NCBI GenBank assembly: GCA_003988855.1 | Contig: QYAI01000076.1 | Span: 62,001 to 126,000 of the forward strand | DNA length: 64,000 nt | Direction: 5' to 3' | From: Arachnopeziza araneosa | Lineage: Eukaryota > Ascomycota > Leotiomycetes > Helotiales > Arachnopezizaceae | In this document: piece after piece, positions 46,052 through 57,152 of the stretch | Layout: each line of letters opens with the position of its first letter | Numbering within the stretch: the stretch's first letter is position 1 | Program-made: the position numbers and the translations under genes | The notes under the pieces: generated by a model | The model's database searches: none | What the model saw: the letters and a program-made list of their open reading frames with translations, nothing else | What the model was told of the DNA's origin: nothing

Positions 46052-47599
46052 ATGGCAACGATGCACTCCCTCCTCGTGCATTCCACACCGGAGCTGCACA
46101 CGACGAGGCAGGAGATTGCGATCCCGACGCCGGGAGCGGGAGAGGTTCTGATCAAGGTGGTGGCCGCGGGGTCGAATCCGAAGGGTGAGTTTCCTTCTCT
46201 TTGTTTTTGGTTTTTTTTGATTTCTATGGATTCAAAGCGCTGTTTTGATTGTCTGGTTCTTTTGTGGACATTTGCAAACGTTGTGAGATATCTGAAGAGA
46301 AGAGATGAGAAGCGAGAAGATCGCACAACCGCTCCCATTTCTATACGCAAACCCATTCATCATTCATCAGTCATGCATTAAAATTACATATCCCATTCCC
46401 TATTCCCCAGCCCTAACTCCCAACCGCGTCTCCGATTTTTCAGTGTTCAATTTTCAATTTCCTCATCTATCCATTCCCCATTCAGAATCATTTTCACTTC
46501 CCAATCATCAACCAGACCCGGCTAACATTTCCCCAGATTATGACCATCTCAAGCCCAACGTCCCCGTCAACAGCGGTGACGATATAGCCGGCACTGTCGT
46601 CTCCGTGGGCTCATCCGTCTCTTCATCTAGCTTCAGCGAAGGCGACCGTGTAGCCGCCTTCCATCCTATGATGACGCCGCATGGTGCGTATGCAGAATAC
46701 GCCATCGCACCGGCGAGCACCACTTTTAAGATCCCAGATGATATGCCATATGAAGGTCAGTCCCTCTTCCCTTCCCCTCCTTTTCATCACCACGCCTCGT
46801 AAAACCATATTCCTCTCGCTTAGAAACAACATGGACTAACAATCTCCCAGAAGCAGCAACAATACCTCTGGTGCTGACAACAGCCGCCATAACTCTCCGC
46901 CGCCAGCACCTCCCCGCGCCGTGGACATCCATGCCCTCGTCTTCCTCGCCCACACCATTGATAATCTACGGTGCATCCTCGGCGCTGGGGACATTCATCA
47001 TTAAACTCGCTCGTCTATCAAACATCCACCCCATCATCGCCATAGCCGGATCGAGTACCAGCCACATCACGCCGCTCTTGGAGAGTTCAAGAGGCGATGC
47101 CTTGATTGATTACCGATCTGGAGTAGAAGGGATGAAAGTTGCAGTCGAGAAGGCTTTAAATGGTGTTCCAGCTCATCATGCAATCGATGCGATCACCGAT
47201 AGGAAGAGCAAGACGTGGGTTCCTTTGTCGCAGATGCTGACGTCTGGAACGGAGAAGCAGAGGAGTCTGCTTTCGACAGTGTCGGGAGCAAACAAATATG
47301 ATGAGCCTGAGATCAAAGAAGGCGTGGAAGTAGTGTATACGTTCGTGGGGACTGCGCATGAGGGGAAGTACAGGGACGGAATGCCGAAACAGCCACCTAA
47401 AGAGGAGGCGGCTGGGGATAAGGGGTGGGTTGAAGAGCTTTTCAAATATATTCCTGAGATGCTGGCGGATGGGAGGTTGAAGGGTCATCCGTTTAGCGTA
47501 GTGGAAGGTGGATTGGATGGCGTGGAGAGCGGATTGGTGGGATTGAAGGAGGGCAAGGCGAGAGGGGTGAAATTTGTCTATCGGATTGCCGACTCGTGA
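46052..47599 (+). CDS. ToxD-like zinc-independent enoyl reductase / quinone oxidoreductase (MDR superfamily)
   Basis: An NADPH-dependent medium-chain dehydrogenase/reductase related to trans-acting enoyl reductases of the LovC/ToxD type. Exons 46052-46184, 46537-46755 and 46851-47599 (introns 352 and 95 bp) encode 366 aa. The N-terminal GroES-like fold is LLVHSTPELHTTRQEIAIP, with VLIKVVAAGSNPKDYDHLKP across the first splice and NSGDDIAGTVVSVGSSV. The Rossmann domain has IIYGASSALGTFIIKLAR as the cofactor loop. Zinc ligands of alcohol dehydrogenases are absent, as expected. No polyketide synthase is nearby, so a stand-alone detoxification role is as likely as a biosynthetic one. The first intron is unusually long for this window. 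Confidence 0.92.
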
Positions 47600-47782
47600 G
47601 ATGCGGTCGAGTGGCGATGGAGTGGTAGCTTACTGTAGAATAGACTAATTAATAGAAGTTGAGAATGGCTTGCTTCAGCCATATGGTGAGGACCAAATTC
47701 TACCTCCTCGACCAAGAAAAGCCAGCCTCCACGGCAGTGGCCCCCGGAGGGCCAGCGGAGCGTCATCACAATGGTACGCTTC
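47600..47782. terminator. Convergent 3' region, reductase / F-box gene
   Basis: Only 183 bp separates two convergent stop codons. No specific terminator motif was identified. Confidence 0.4.
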
Positions 47783-49225
47783 TCAAAAGGCATCATAGAC
47801 CTCCCACGGCTCATCCTCATCCTCCTCTTCCTCGTCAGAAAAATGCACCCTCTCCCGGCTCTGCTCAAACACGATTCGGACGCCACACTTCAAACCCATC
47901 TCCTGCAGCAGCACGCCTTCCCTCCTCAGGCTCTCGACCGGATAATCCTCCATAAAGACCAATTTGACCACCTGCAGTGCAGGCGGTCTCAGCGACTTGA
48001 ACTCCAACAGACTCATGACGTGGAGAATGGTCTCTCGCGTCGCCTGTTGCATCGTGAGTCTCTTCAAACTCCGCGGGACTAGATCCCACATCGGTCTCAG
48101 ATCCGAACTGAAATCGCCCATCTCGGGATCCCACGCCCTCTCCAGCCACTGATCGAAGGCGACCACGTCCAACACCTCGAGGTTTCTGAACGAGACGAAT
48201 GAGCCCATCGGCCAGCCATCCAGTTTGTTCGACGAGAAATCACTCGGATCGAGCAGATGTAACTCTCGGAGCGAGGAGAGCGGTTTTCGCATGAGTGCAT
48301 GTGTGATGTTGTTCGGTTCAAAGAGTTTGGTGAGATTGAAATGCTGGTAGTAGAATTTCTGGAGGTGCGGGAAATAGGAGAGGAACTGTTCGAGTTGTGA
48401 GGGGTCGATACTGCAGTTCCAGAGCGTGATTTCGGTTGTTGATAATGAGAGGGAGTCACGCAGGGTGCATTGTTTGAGATGGCAGTCTTCGAGACGGAGA
48501 GCACGCACGGATTTCAGCTGCAGGAAGGGCACGAGATCGTTGAATGCTAGCCCTCGGCCGTCTTGATCGAAGGTACGGATTGTGACGCTGGTGAGATGTT
48601 CGAGTGCGCGTGGAGATTGGCCGGGTTGCTGTTGCAATTGTGCTGCCCATCTCAAGACGTGTTGAATCCAGCCGTAATACATTGGTTGGAATTCTACGAT
48701 GTCTTGGAATACGCCACCTCCTTCGAGCAGCACGCGCTCTTGCAGACCTGCTAGATCAAGATGTAAGTGTCGAAGTTGCGGCAGACATATCAGGGTCAAA
48801 GCCATTGTCGCATCCCAATCCTCCTGATATATCGTCCTCGACCACGTCTCTGCCAAGTCTTCATCAGGATCGACTTTCAGTAAAGGTGGTCTGATGGTCG
48901 ATCTCATATCCCAAGCATCGTATTCCAGCGCAGATGCAGCATCCTGCTCATCTATGAACCTTGCGCCTCTATCCTGGCCTGTAAATTGCTTCACCCGATC
49001 TGCGAGATGCGGATAGTTGATTACGGTCTTGAGAAATCTCAGCAGCGTCACGCGGGTTGATTCTTTGTAGGCCGAGTACAAGATGGGCTCGACCAACTGG
49101 TGTATCCATTGCGAACATAACGACAGGTTCGCGAGTCCACATGTCTGATCCGCACGGCTATCCAGAAGCGCGACGTCGTGGAAGATTTCAGATAATATCT
49201 CGGTGGGCAGGCGATTGAAAGACAT
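47783..49225 (-). CDS. F-box protein with leucine-rich C-terminal region
   Basis: A putative substrate receptor of an SCF ubiquitin ligase. One exon of 480 aa. The start at 49225 (MSFNRLPTEILSEIFHDVAL) puts the F-box at the very N-terminus, as is usual for this class; an upstream Met at 49360 would add 45 residues of doubtful character. F-box residues LP.EIL..IF, then LANLSLCSQWIHQLVEPILY, are clear. The remainder carries irregular Leu-rich repeats (ALTLICLPQLRHLHLDLAGL, KSVRALRLEDCHLKQC, SFRNLEVLDVVAFDQWLE) typical of fungal F-box/LRR proteins. The C-terminus is acidic (SDEEEEDEDEPWEVYDAF). Target unknown. Confidence 0.87.
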   Translation of the reverse strand: MSFNRLPTEILSEIFHDVALLDSRADQTCGLANLSLCSQWIHQLVEPILYSAYKESTRVTLLRFLKTVINYPHLADRVKQFTGQDRGARFIDEQDAASALEYDAWDMRSTIRPPLLKVDPDEDLAETWSRTIYQEDWDATMALTLICLPQLRHLHLDLAGLQERVLLEGGGVFQDIVEFQPMYYGWIQHVLRWAAQLQQQPGQSPRALEHLTSVTIRTFDQDGRGLAFNDLVPFLQLKSVRALRLEDCHLKQCTLRDSLSLSTTEITLWNCSIDPSQLEQFLSYFPHLQKFYYQHFNLTKLFEPNNITHALMRKPLSSLRELHLLDPSDFSSNKLDGWPMGSFVSFRNLEVLDVVAFDQWLERAWDPEMGDFSSDLRPMWDLVPRSLKRLTMQQATRETILHVMSLLEFKSLRPPALQVVKLVFMEDYPVESLRREGVLLQEMGLKCGVRIVFEQSRERVHFSDEEEEDEDEPWEVYDAF

Positions 49226-51755
49226 GTGAGGAGCGTGGCTAGCGATGCTCGATGCGTGCAGTGGGATGATAAATCCTACAACGTCGTCGAGGTACCTTGG
49301 CACTGCTCGACAGAGGATTCGAACTGTATGAATCTGTTGATTCAGTGGGGCCAAGGGCATCTTATGTCCCGCCAGCTATAAATGGATCGACTCGGGAAAC
49401 CTGGACCCTTGCTGCTGCACACGCCCGGATTCATGCGGATGCCAGGGTGGAATACGACGCTTACCAGAAACCCTTCGTCCAGTGATGCAATCGAAGCCGG
49501 TTGGGAGGTATATCGAAGGGGAGATGGGGTTCCATGATGGTGTCGTACCGCCACTTGTCAGCAGAGGCCCAGCTAGGCAGTACCTCCTTCATGTACTTTC
49601 GCGGAACAATCGGTAAGTCCTGGCACACCTGGCCCCCTTCACACATCAGCTCTGCACCGCATGTGATGGCCTGCCAATGCTTCTCGCATCACACGACGTC
49701 GTCGTTGCGACGGCACCAAATTCCATGCGAGGGTAAGCCCTATCATGCCAAGAAAGCGAGTCTGGGGATTTCCAGGGCCCCTGGGAGGACCTGTTCAACC
49801 CTAGCAGTGGGGCCTGGCTCTCGTTCAAAAGCACTTCGCCGCCTCCGTCATTTAATAAATCCTGTGGCAGAAGGCCGTCTCGCTGTGTTTTTCTCCCGGT
49901 GGAACTGCCAAGTGGGTTCAAGCCCTAACCCTCTCACGGCGTCGCTCGCTCGTTCGCGTACGCTGGGTTCGTGGGTGGGCGTCCATCCATATTCCAAATA
50001 AGCACGCATATCCCTTGACGAGACAGCCATCTCAACACTTTCGCCGTCGATGCACTCTCCTGGCCTGACCTTAATATCAGGGCAAAGCCCATCGCTGTAT
50101 GCTTGGAGCCGAATTGTCCGCCCAATCACGCCCTGCGAGACGATTGTTCTTCCCAGCAATCCACGCTGGCGCGCCAATGGCCGCTGCAGCGCCTGCTTTG
50201 CCCTGGATAGTATCGCAGAACGCATGCCTTGGTGTGTATCGGTCAAGAGACGTAACGAAGCTGACAAAGTGTAGAAATTCCGCTCCTGTCTCAGATTGAT
50301 GTCTGGATGCTTCCGACAACCGTAACCCGCCGACATATAGGAATTAAGATGGCGGGGTGGCGATCCCCAACAGCAACGTTACGCTAGTCGCGTGTTTCAA
50401 GAGTCCAAACATGCTTGGCAGGTATATTGCAGCTGCTGAACCCGTATCTCAACAACCGTCGATTTGGGTTCGTTGCCGACGACGTCGATCCTGTACGACG
50501 CCATACCGACACCTCATTAAAAGCAGCGTAGTCACCCGCCTAGCCTATCAACGGATTCGTGGCCTGACCCCGTAGCCGCGTGCGGAGAATAAATCAACCC
50601 GACCGACCAGGGAGGCATTTGGAATTCCAGGAGAGGTACGCATGTACTCGGGAGCTTATCTGATCGGCGCTTGTCCTGAGGAACGCGCGCACTCTAATAT
50701 GGGCGGCCTGCACTCCGGATGTGATGCATTTGATCCAGCATGGCATTTTATGTACCCCAGATGTGGGGTGCGGAGAATTGTCCTTTGACAGGTGCTGGAC
50801 TCACGCTGATGGCGGACATGATAAGGGTGGGAGAGGCTAACGCGTAAGAAGTTGAGAGCGTGTACGCGGATGGTGTGACAAAACATTGATGAACACGGGC
50901 ACATGTGAAATTGGGAATCTTCCCAGGATGTCTTTATCAGAAGCCAAAGTTGGCAGACGTGCCCACATACATCTGCCGCCAAGAAAACAGAAGACACTCA
51001 CGAGCGTGTTTCAAGAATAGAACGTCTTATTGTCGTCATAGAGGCAGGAAAGACCAAACCTTGGCAGTTTTGATGCAGCACTTGCCGCGGTCAAGCAGAG
51101 GGCGAGAAAAAGGAAGGGCACAGCAAATGGGTTGGCGCTATTCCTCAACGATCAACAAGATATATTAACACGCCCATACTATGTATCAGGTATCGACGTA
51201 AACTCACCCGCGCTCTAACAATCCACCATGCCCTCCTCTGCCCTCTGTTTCCAACCCGGCTCTCGAAGAAGCCCAGAAACCTGCTCCTCCCATCTCCCCC
51301 AATCTCTACGTCTATGGCACTCAACCACACACCGGCTCAAGACATGGAAAGCAATACAGAAACTCCTCAGAATATTAAGTTTTAATCCCAGCACAGCTAT
51401 CTGTCCACAGGCAAACGAGATTGGAAAGGAAACAAGAACACAAAAAGCCAGTCATCTTCTAACTGCAAAACAAAGCTCAGGGGGAAAATCAAGATCGCTA
51501 GCAATCTTCCGTGGTATCTCGCAGAACAAAAATTAAGAGATCAACGACGATAATACGCCCGTGTTCCGAGTTGCTTTCTTCCTTTTTGATAAACCTAACG
51601 GGGAAAAAATGGGGGTACAGAAGCGAATCAAATCGAGTCAGGGTCGGATATGTAGGAACAATGTATTTATTCCAGGTCCCATTCGAGTAACGTGTTTTTG
51701 TACTTTTGTGAGAAAGGACGTAGGAGATGTGCGCATGTTGCGCAATGTAAGAAGT
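49226..51755. other. Intergenic or unresolved, about 2.5 kb
   Basis: More GC-rich than the window average, so it holds several overlapping frames on both strands (notably 49501-50001 plus and 49848-50336 minus). None shows a motif I recognise and no splice model joins them. A minus-strand patch at 49461-49646 (DKWRYDTIMEPHLPFDIPP) is protein-like but isolated. This may be a degraded gene; nothing firmer can be said. Confidence 0.4.
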
Positions 51756-54700
51756 TTAAGGTCTGCGTCTAGGGGGGCCTGCAGTGGCTGTTGTCGGGCT
51801 CCCATTCCCTTCCATGTTTCCCGTCAGCTCAGCGACGCGGGCTTTGATTCTTGCGACGCGGGACTCGATTGCTGCTTAAATTAGTGCTCTGTCAACAAGT
51901 ATCTCGAGGTGAAGAACGTACTCTCTTCTCCACTAGTCTCCCCATCATCTCCATCAGGCTTGCGGGTCTGCTCTTCGCTCTGTTTAGCTGCCGCACGCTC
52001 TGCTGCATTCTTGCGGATCTGTGCCCAGCGATCTCCGACTGGGGCAGGCGAGACAGGCGCAGGGGAAACGGGTGAAACAATCTTGGCCACCTCTGCGCTG
52101 TCGTCATGACGAGTGCGCTGAATAGGCGGTGGTGGAGCTGCGGCTTCCGATTCTTCACTCCGACGAGGGGAATCTTCAGGCACGAAAGCAGGCACGTCTT
52201 CGAGCGGTCCTTGATCAAAGCTAGAGAAAGCCTGACGAGCCTCGTGGGCATCGTTAGTATCGACACGAGAGAGTGTGTCTTGGACTGATGGATCATATGA
52301 GCGATCATATTCATGAACATTGGGAGATGCAACAGGAGTGAGGCTCTCAGCTTCCGAGATTGGTCGCGAGGCCGGGGCAGAGGTAGGGTTAGAACCAAGG
52401 GGAGCTGCTTGCTCAGTGGGGGTCTTTCTTCTCAGGGCAGAGAGTCTCCGTCCTAGGCCAGAGCCTCCTCCAGTCTTCTCCACCACGTCACGTCCGCTCG
52501 TTACCTGAGGAGGATACTCCGGCACCTTGGATTGACGATTCTTTCTCGCAAAGATCTTTCGGAATCCACTAGAAGATGCTTCCCGCTTTTTGAGTTTGTT
52601 AGCTTTGGACTTATTCTCGGGGCGGAATCCACTTTGATCCATAGAAGGCCTCACCTGGAGTGCTGGTGCCGCGGCAGTAGGGGGTACCACTGCTTTTCGC
52701 TCAATGGGGTGAGCATCCTGAGGGAGGGCAACCTCAGCTGCCTTCTCCGACAAGTGTACCCGCTCCTCATCAAACCCAATCGCAGCTGGGGCGGGCGGGA
52801 ACGGTGCCGGGGATGGAGCTGGCGATGTGAAAGGCTCTTTGGCGGGAACGGCAGGTCCTGTACTAGACGGAACCGCGGGCAGAGTTCTCTCCTTGGAGTT
52901 CTCTCGGGCAATCGGGGCAGGTCTCAAAGTCTCCTGGGGTTTCTGGGTCCCGTTAGTCTGCGTGGTGCTCTCTCCCAGTCCGCGTCCATGGTTAGTATTG
53001 GCCAGATAAGCCTCCCTAATGGCATCCTTGTCGTATTTGTTTGCCCACTTCATCGCTGGTGATGCCTCGTTCATGATGACCGTGCCCAAGGTGAAGACGC
53101 TGTTCGTCTTCATGGAGCTGGTATCCACCTCCGTCCTCCCTCGGCGTGCATTCTCGAGTCGCGCTTCTTGTTCTCGCTGCTTCTGTTGCAACTGCGCAGC
53201 CGCCGCAGCGATTCGCGCATGCTGATCGGGACCAATGCTCGTCTTACTAACATGGGAGCTCTGATTCGTCGAGTATGGTGGTTGTAAACTTGATTTGCCT
53301 TCCAGGGCATATTTCCCCGTCGACTTTCTACGCGTTGGGCCCTTGCTCTTCTTGGATCGACCCCAGAAGCTCTTCTTCTCGGCAATATATGCACCTTCCT
53401 CGGGAGCTGGAGCAGCGCCTTTCACGATCTCTTCCATCACCAGCCATCTCCCTCCGGAGATGGTCGTCTCGATCAAGGCACACCTCCCAAACGTCGCCTT
53501 TCTCTCGGCAAATTCCTCGCCCGCCAGACTGCTGATCCAGACCCACCAGAAGGCATCATCCAGCTCGAAGCGTGCAATGCTTGCCAGCTCACCAGGTTCC
53601 AAACGATGGGTATCCATTGGACGGTGCGATTGCGAACTTCGGCCACGGGTATCAATCGGAGGCAGCACCTTGTCGGGTGGTAAGAGTAGGGGTGCGGGAT
53701 TATTCCCAGCCTCATCGACAAAGCCAGAGGAGAGAAAGTCAGCCCAAGATGGGGTCGTCGGTCGACCCATGGCACCATTTCGCGCCGCTGGGGTGTGTCG
53801 GAGCCCTTGCGGCTTCTTCTTCATAAAGCTGCTCTCGTCATCCTCATCCTCTTCGTCAAGCGTACCAGAAAATCCAATATCCTCGAATCTGGACCATGAA
53901 GCATCGCTCAAGCCGGTTGAATCCTTGGATGTGGAGACCTGGGTTTGATTGGCGGATGAAATGGATTTGAGGACCCTGCGACACTCATCCGTCAGAGCCT
54001 TCACCGGATCCTCATACTCGGCAAACTCTTGCAGCGCTCGATCATCATCGCGGTATTGGAAGTGATTTGCGCGACGGAGCAAGGCGAATGGGGTCGGAGA
54101 GACGGAGTCTACAATCATGACTACCTTTGTCGTTCGGGCATGGAGCGTCTTGAGCCGCTCAGGGGGATACTCGGTTTCCTGGACCAAGGCCTGGAGAGAG
54201 CGTGGCAGGGTGGATATTCCACTGAGTCCTTTCACCGAGCTTGGCGTTTGAGAACGAAGATAGGCGAAGAACAAGTGACTCGTCGCATCTGCAGCGCTAG
54301 TTGACGTTAGTGAGAATTCTCCATCCGTGAATGATTTCATACGCAGCCCATCTCTTGTATCCCCCATCGAAGCCATTCCCATCTTCCATCTGCTCGAAAG
54401 CCCACCATCCTGCTAATCTGGATAGCTTCCGGCCTCCTAATCCATTGGTCTTGGAGTGCGCAGCGATGGCCGACAGAAGGTCAAAGAAGTCAAATATGAT
54501 TTTGGATTTCGCGTCTGAATCGACACTCAAGGGGATAAAGGTCTTGAATGAATCGCGGGCCATGGCTGAATCTTGCATGATGTCAGTTTCAGATCTCAGG
54601 CCTGGGCACCGAACCTACCTGATTCGCCGACTTTGAAAAGCTCATACGCATCCCAACCCACGACGCCACCAGGCAATCTGCTCCAGCACCACTTTGCTAC

Positions 54701-55181
54701 GCTGCACAGAACCTGCTTGTGGTCAGTGGTTGCGGCTCCCCAGTCCAATTGAGACTCACCATGGGCTCCGTGAGCCGTAATTCCTGTGCCAGAACCTCGC
54801 CATGTAATGGTTGGCCTTGGTTGAAGAAATGTCGAATAAAAGTGCGCGCTGCGCTGGGATCGGAGGTTGGTCGAAAGGGGAGGAGGAGGAATGGCATATC
54901 GAGACCTGTAGCAATGTAAATTAGCTCGTGTAACGTGATCCATGTGACCAAGGCCCAGTGCATTTTGACAGCGGGAGTTTGTTGTTCGTACCTCTTGATT
55001 TGAGCTCCACGGTGCAGCCTCGGAGGAGCTCTTGTATCTCTTCTGGATCCACCGACTTGCGGATCCACGCGTCCTCGTAGCGAGGCTTCGGCGGCGGCTC
55101 ATTGTATGCGTTCTGTTGGATACCCTTCTTGACCTTGGAGGGGCCATCGCGGCCCTTGAGCTTGGAGAAGAAACCCGCCAT
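51756..55181 (-). CDS. msb1: Msb1/Mug8-domain cell-polarity protein
   Basis: Yeast Msb1 promotes Cdc42/Rho1-dependent polarity. Six exons (55181-54992, 54905-54760, 54712-54619, 54571-54343, 54296-51922, 51871-51756) with introns of 46-86 bp encode 1049 aa in perfect phase. The N-terminus MAGFFSKLKGRDGPSKVKKG is basic. The Msb1/Mug8 RhoGAP-like helical domain runs through about residue 460: VELKSRGLDMPFLLLPFRP, LCSVAKWCWSRLPGGVVGWD, RKLSRLAGWWAFEQMEDG, ADATSHLFFAYLRSQTP and FELDDAFWWVWISSLAGEEF. The rest is Pro/Ser/Lys-rich and disordered, with a Gln/Arg coiled stretch (AAAAAQLQQKQREQEARLEN) and basic clusters. The last exon (IESRVARIKARVAELTGNME) replaces a false stop reached by reading through the final intron. 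Intact. Confidence 0.93.
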
Positions 55182-55696
55182 GGCGATGGGATCTAGGATG
55201 TGGGAAGTCTGGTGTCGCCGGGCTGCATTCGATCTGCGCGGAGGAGATCTGGCGGACTGCGGTTTGTGGGGAGTTTCGTCTGCCGGAGACCGCTGTAAGA
55301 AATTCGGAAAAGAGGAGGGAGTGAATCAGAGGGGGGTGGTGGGTGGTGTGCAGAAGAAACAGGAGAAATGAGCGGCGGCCACACGAGGGATGCGTGATGG
55401 TGTTGAATGGGAAGAAGGATGGGCGACGTGGAGCTGGAGGTGGAGGTGGAGCTGGAGCTGGAGATGCAGCAGCTTGGTCTTTGGTGCTGGGTTGAATAAA
55501 AAGGGGCCACCGGCAGTGGAAAGCGATGGCTTTTTGGGGGCACGGCCGGGATCTTTCCCTTTTCAATTTTGGACAAGCGGTGAATCTGGGATAGGCCGCT
55601 GCGAGCTGGGTGGGTTGGCGCAATGACGGAGGCTGCGAGCAATGGGCAGAGTTCTTGTTTCTCGGTGGGCGAAGGGTTGACGGTGGGTTGAGAGTA

Positions 55697-55718
55697 TTTT
55701 TTTTTTTTTTTTTTTTTT
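55697..55718. repeat. T homopolymer, 22 bp
   Basis: An uninterrupted T run on the plus strand (A run on the msb1 sense strand), about 520 bp upstream of the msb1 start. Poly(dA:dT) tracts disfavour nucleosomes. It is also a likely spot for length errors in assembly. Confidence 0.9.
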
Positions 55719-55797
55719 GGGATGAGAGGGAGGGGAGGGGGGAGGTTGACGTCGAGGGTAGTGAGACGTGAAGTGTAGGTAAGGCAGTAGACAGGAC

Positions 55798-55833
55798 AGT
55801 AGTAGTAGTAAGTTAGTAGTAGTAGTAGTAGTA
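55798..55833. repeat. (AGT)n microsatellite
   Basis: About 11 AGT units with one interruption (AAGTT) near 55810. Simple sequence, probably polymorphic. Confidence 0.85.
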
Positions 55834-55952
55834 AGCTGAAAAGGTCGCGGGCGTCGGATTAAGACCTGGAGATGGGTCGAGCTACCGCAGGTACAGGGTC
55901 GTTGGGCTGGCTATTTTGGGTGGGGAGGGAAGGGAAGGGAAGGGCAGTGGGG

Positions 55953-56035
55953 AGCAGTAGAGTAGAGTAGAGCAGAGCAGAGCAGCACAGAGCAGAGCAG
56001 AGCAGAGCAGCACAGAGCAGAATAGAATAGAGCAG
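55953..56035. repeat. AGAGC/AGCAC pentamer array
   Basis: A run of AGTAG, AGCAG and CACAG pentamers (about 16 units) grading into each other, with a near-duplicate 25-bp block (AGCAG...CACAG). It looks like an expanding minisatellite. Confidence 0.8.
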
Positions 56036-56935
56036 TGAAGCAAGAGAGAAGCCGCAAAAGATGGAGTCTCTTCTCCTCTGTCCTCCCTCATCTCTCGTGT
56101 GTGTGTGTGATCAATCCACGCCCAGGAGCCTCCGTCCTCCCATCTCACTCGTGTCTCCGTGAGAAAGGGAAAGGAAGAAAAGCTACGCGAACCCCTGCGG
56201 AACCAACCAGTTGGATGGGGCAGCACCAGCACCAGCACCCAGCACCAGCGGGAACAGCTCATGCTTTGCCATGCCATGCCCTGCCATACCCGGTCGATGC
56301 TGGAAAAGAAAGAAGAAAGAAGAGAATTCATTCATCACGACCCAGTGCCAGCGCAGCAGCACACCACGGCTCCCCAATCCTGCTTCTGCGCTTCGTCGCC
56401 CATCGATTGCGAGCCTGTCGATCCCCGCCGCAGAGATGACGGGCAGTTTTCAATGGTGTCCCGTCCCCTACCAGTGCCGTTGATGCGGTCCTCCCAGTAT
56501 CGTTGATGCGGTCCCCTCCTCCATCCACTGCACCAAGATCAAATCCTCCCTCATCAATACATGCCTGGTACCCACTCTCGCCTGTCTTCAATGCGCCTCG
56601 CACCATACCTGATGCGCTCGCCTGAGCGCTGCGCCGGTTCGAAGATTCTAAAGCAATTTCATGCACCGGTGGCCTGTCTCGTGTGGCTGATGCTGCCGCG
56701 GTGTGCTGGTGAGGCTGGAAGCGGCATCACCTGATGTCGTGAATCGCGACGATTCTGTGGAGCCACGACAATGATACACAGCGCCGCAGGAACAAGGCAC
56801 GTCGGGCAACGGCCGTCATCCTGCCTGCAGACGAGACCACCACCCCCAACAGGTGCAGCGAGCACTTGCGGAGTGCAGCAGCAGCAGCAGCGGACGAGCG
56901 TGAAGAAAAGTCTAGCCTGGCCCGAAGCACGACGG

Positions 56936-56955
56936 GGAGAGAGAGAGAGAGAGAG
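56936..56955. repeat. (GA)n dinucleotide run
   Basis: Ten GA units between the msb1 promoter and the HET 3 relic. Simple sequence. Confidence 0.85.
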
Positions 56956-57152
56956 AAAGAAAGGAGCTGAAGAAGACGAGCGAGGTGGAAACAAGCCTCG
57001 CTCTTCTTCCCAGCGCATCGCCCGTCTCCTCTCATCTCCACCAACGCCACCGTCGTGGTGGAAATTGAGGCTGAGCGCCAACCGAACCTGTGGGGACCTC
57101 TTGTCCTCCGACGCTGCTGCTCCTCCCCTGTGGCATTATTTTTATTCCCATC

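Larger units (their letters stand above)
55182..57152. promoter_or_regulatory. Simple-sequence-rich divergent region upstream of msb1
   Basis: About 2 kb, dominated by low-complexity tracts: T-run at 55697-55718, (AGT)n at 55798-55833, an AGAGC/AGCAC array at 55953-56035, (TG)n at 56097-56109, (CAG)n at 56876-56891 and (GA)n at 56936-56955. These produce long but meaningless frames on both strands. Such tracts are common in long 5' regions of fungal polarity genes; regulation is not shown. Confidence 0.6.

Noticed and set aside
33074..47599. Secondary-metabolite gene cluster (OMT, SDR, regulator, ToxD-like reductase)
   Set aside because: No PKS, NRPS, terpene synthase, P450 or transporter is present; the genes are spread over 14 kb with HET and structural genes between them.
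49848..50336. 162-codon minus-strand frame called as a gene
   Set aside because: It overlaps equally long frames on both strands in GC-rich DNA and shows no motif; frame length is explained by composition.
52532..53948. Long plus-strand frames (176 and 217 codons) antisense to msb1
   Set aside because: They mirror the codon usage of the disordered Ser/Pro-rich part of msb1 and carry no motif.
55882..56666. Several 100-150-codon frames in the msb1 upstream belt
   Set aside because: They are translations of simple repeats (AGAGC, TG, CAG, GA tracts) and have repetitive low-complexity products.
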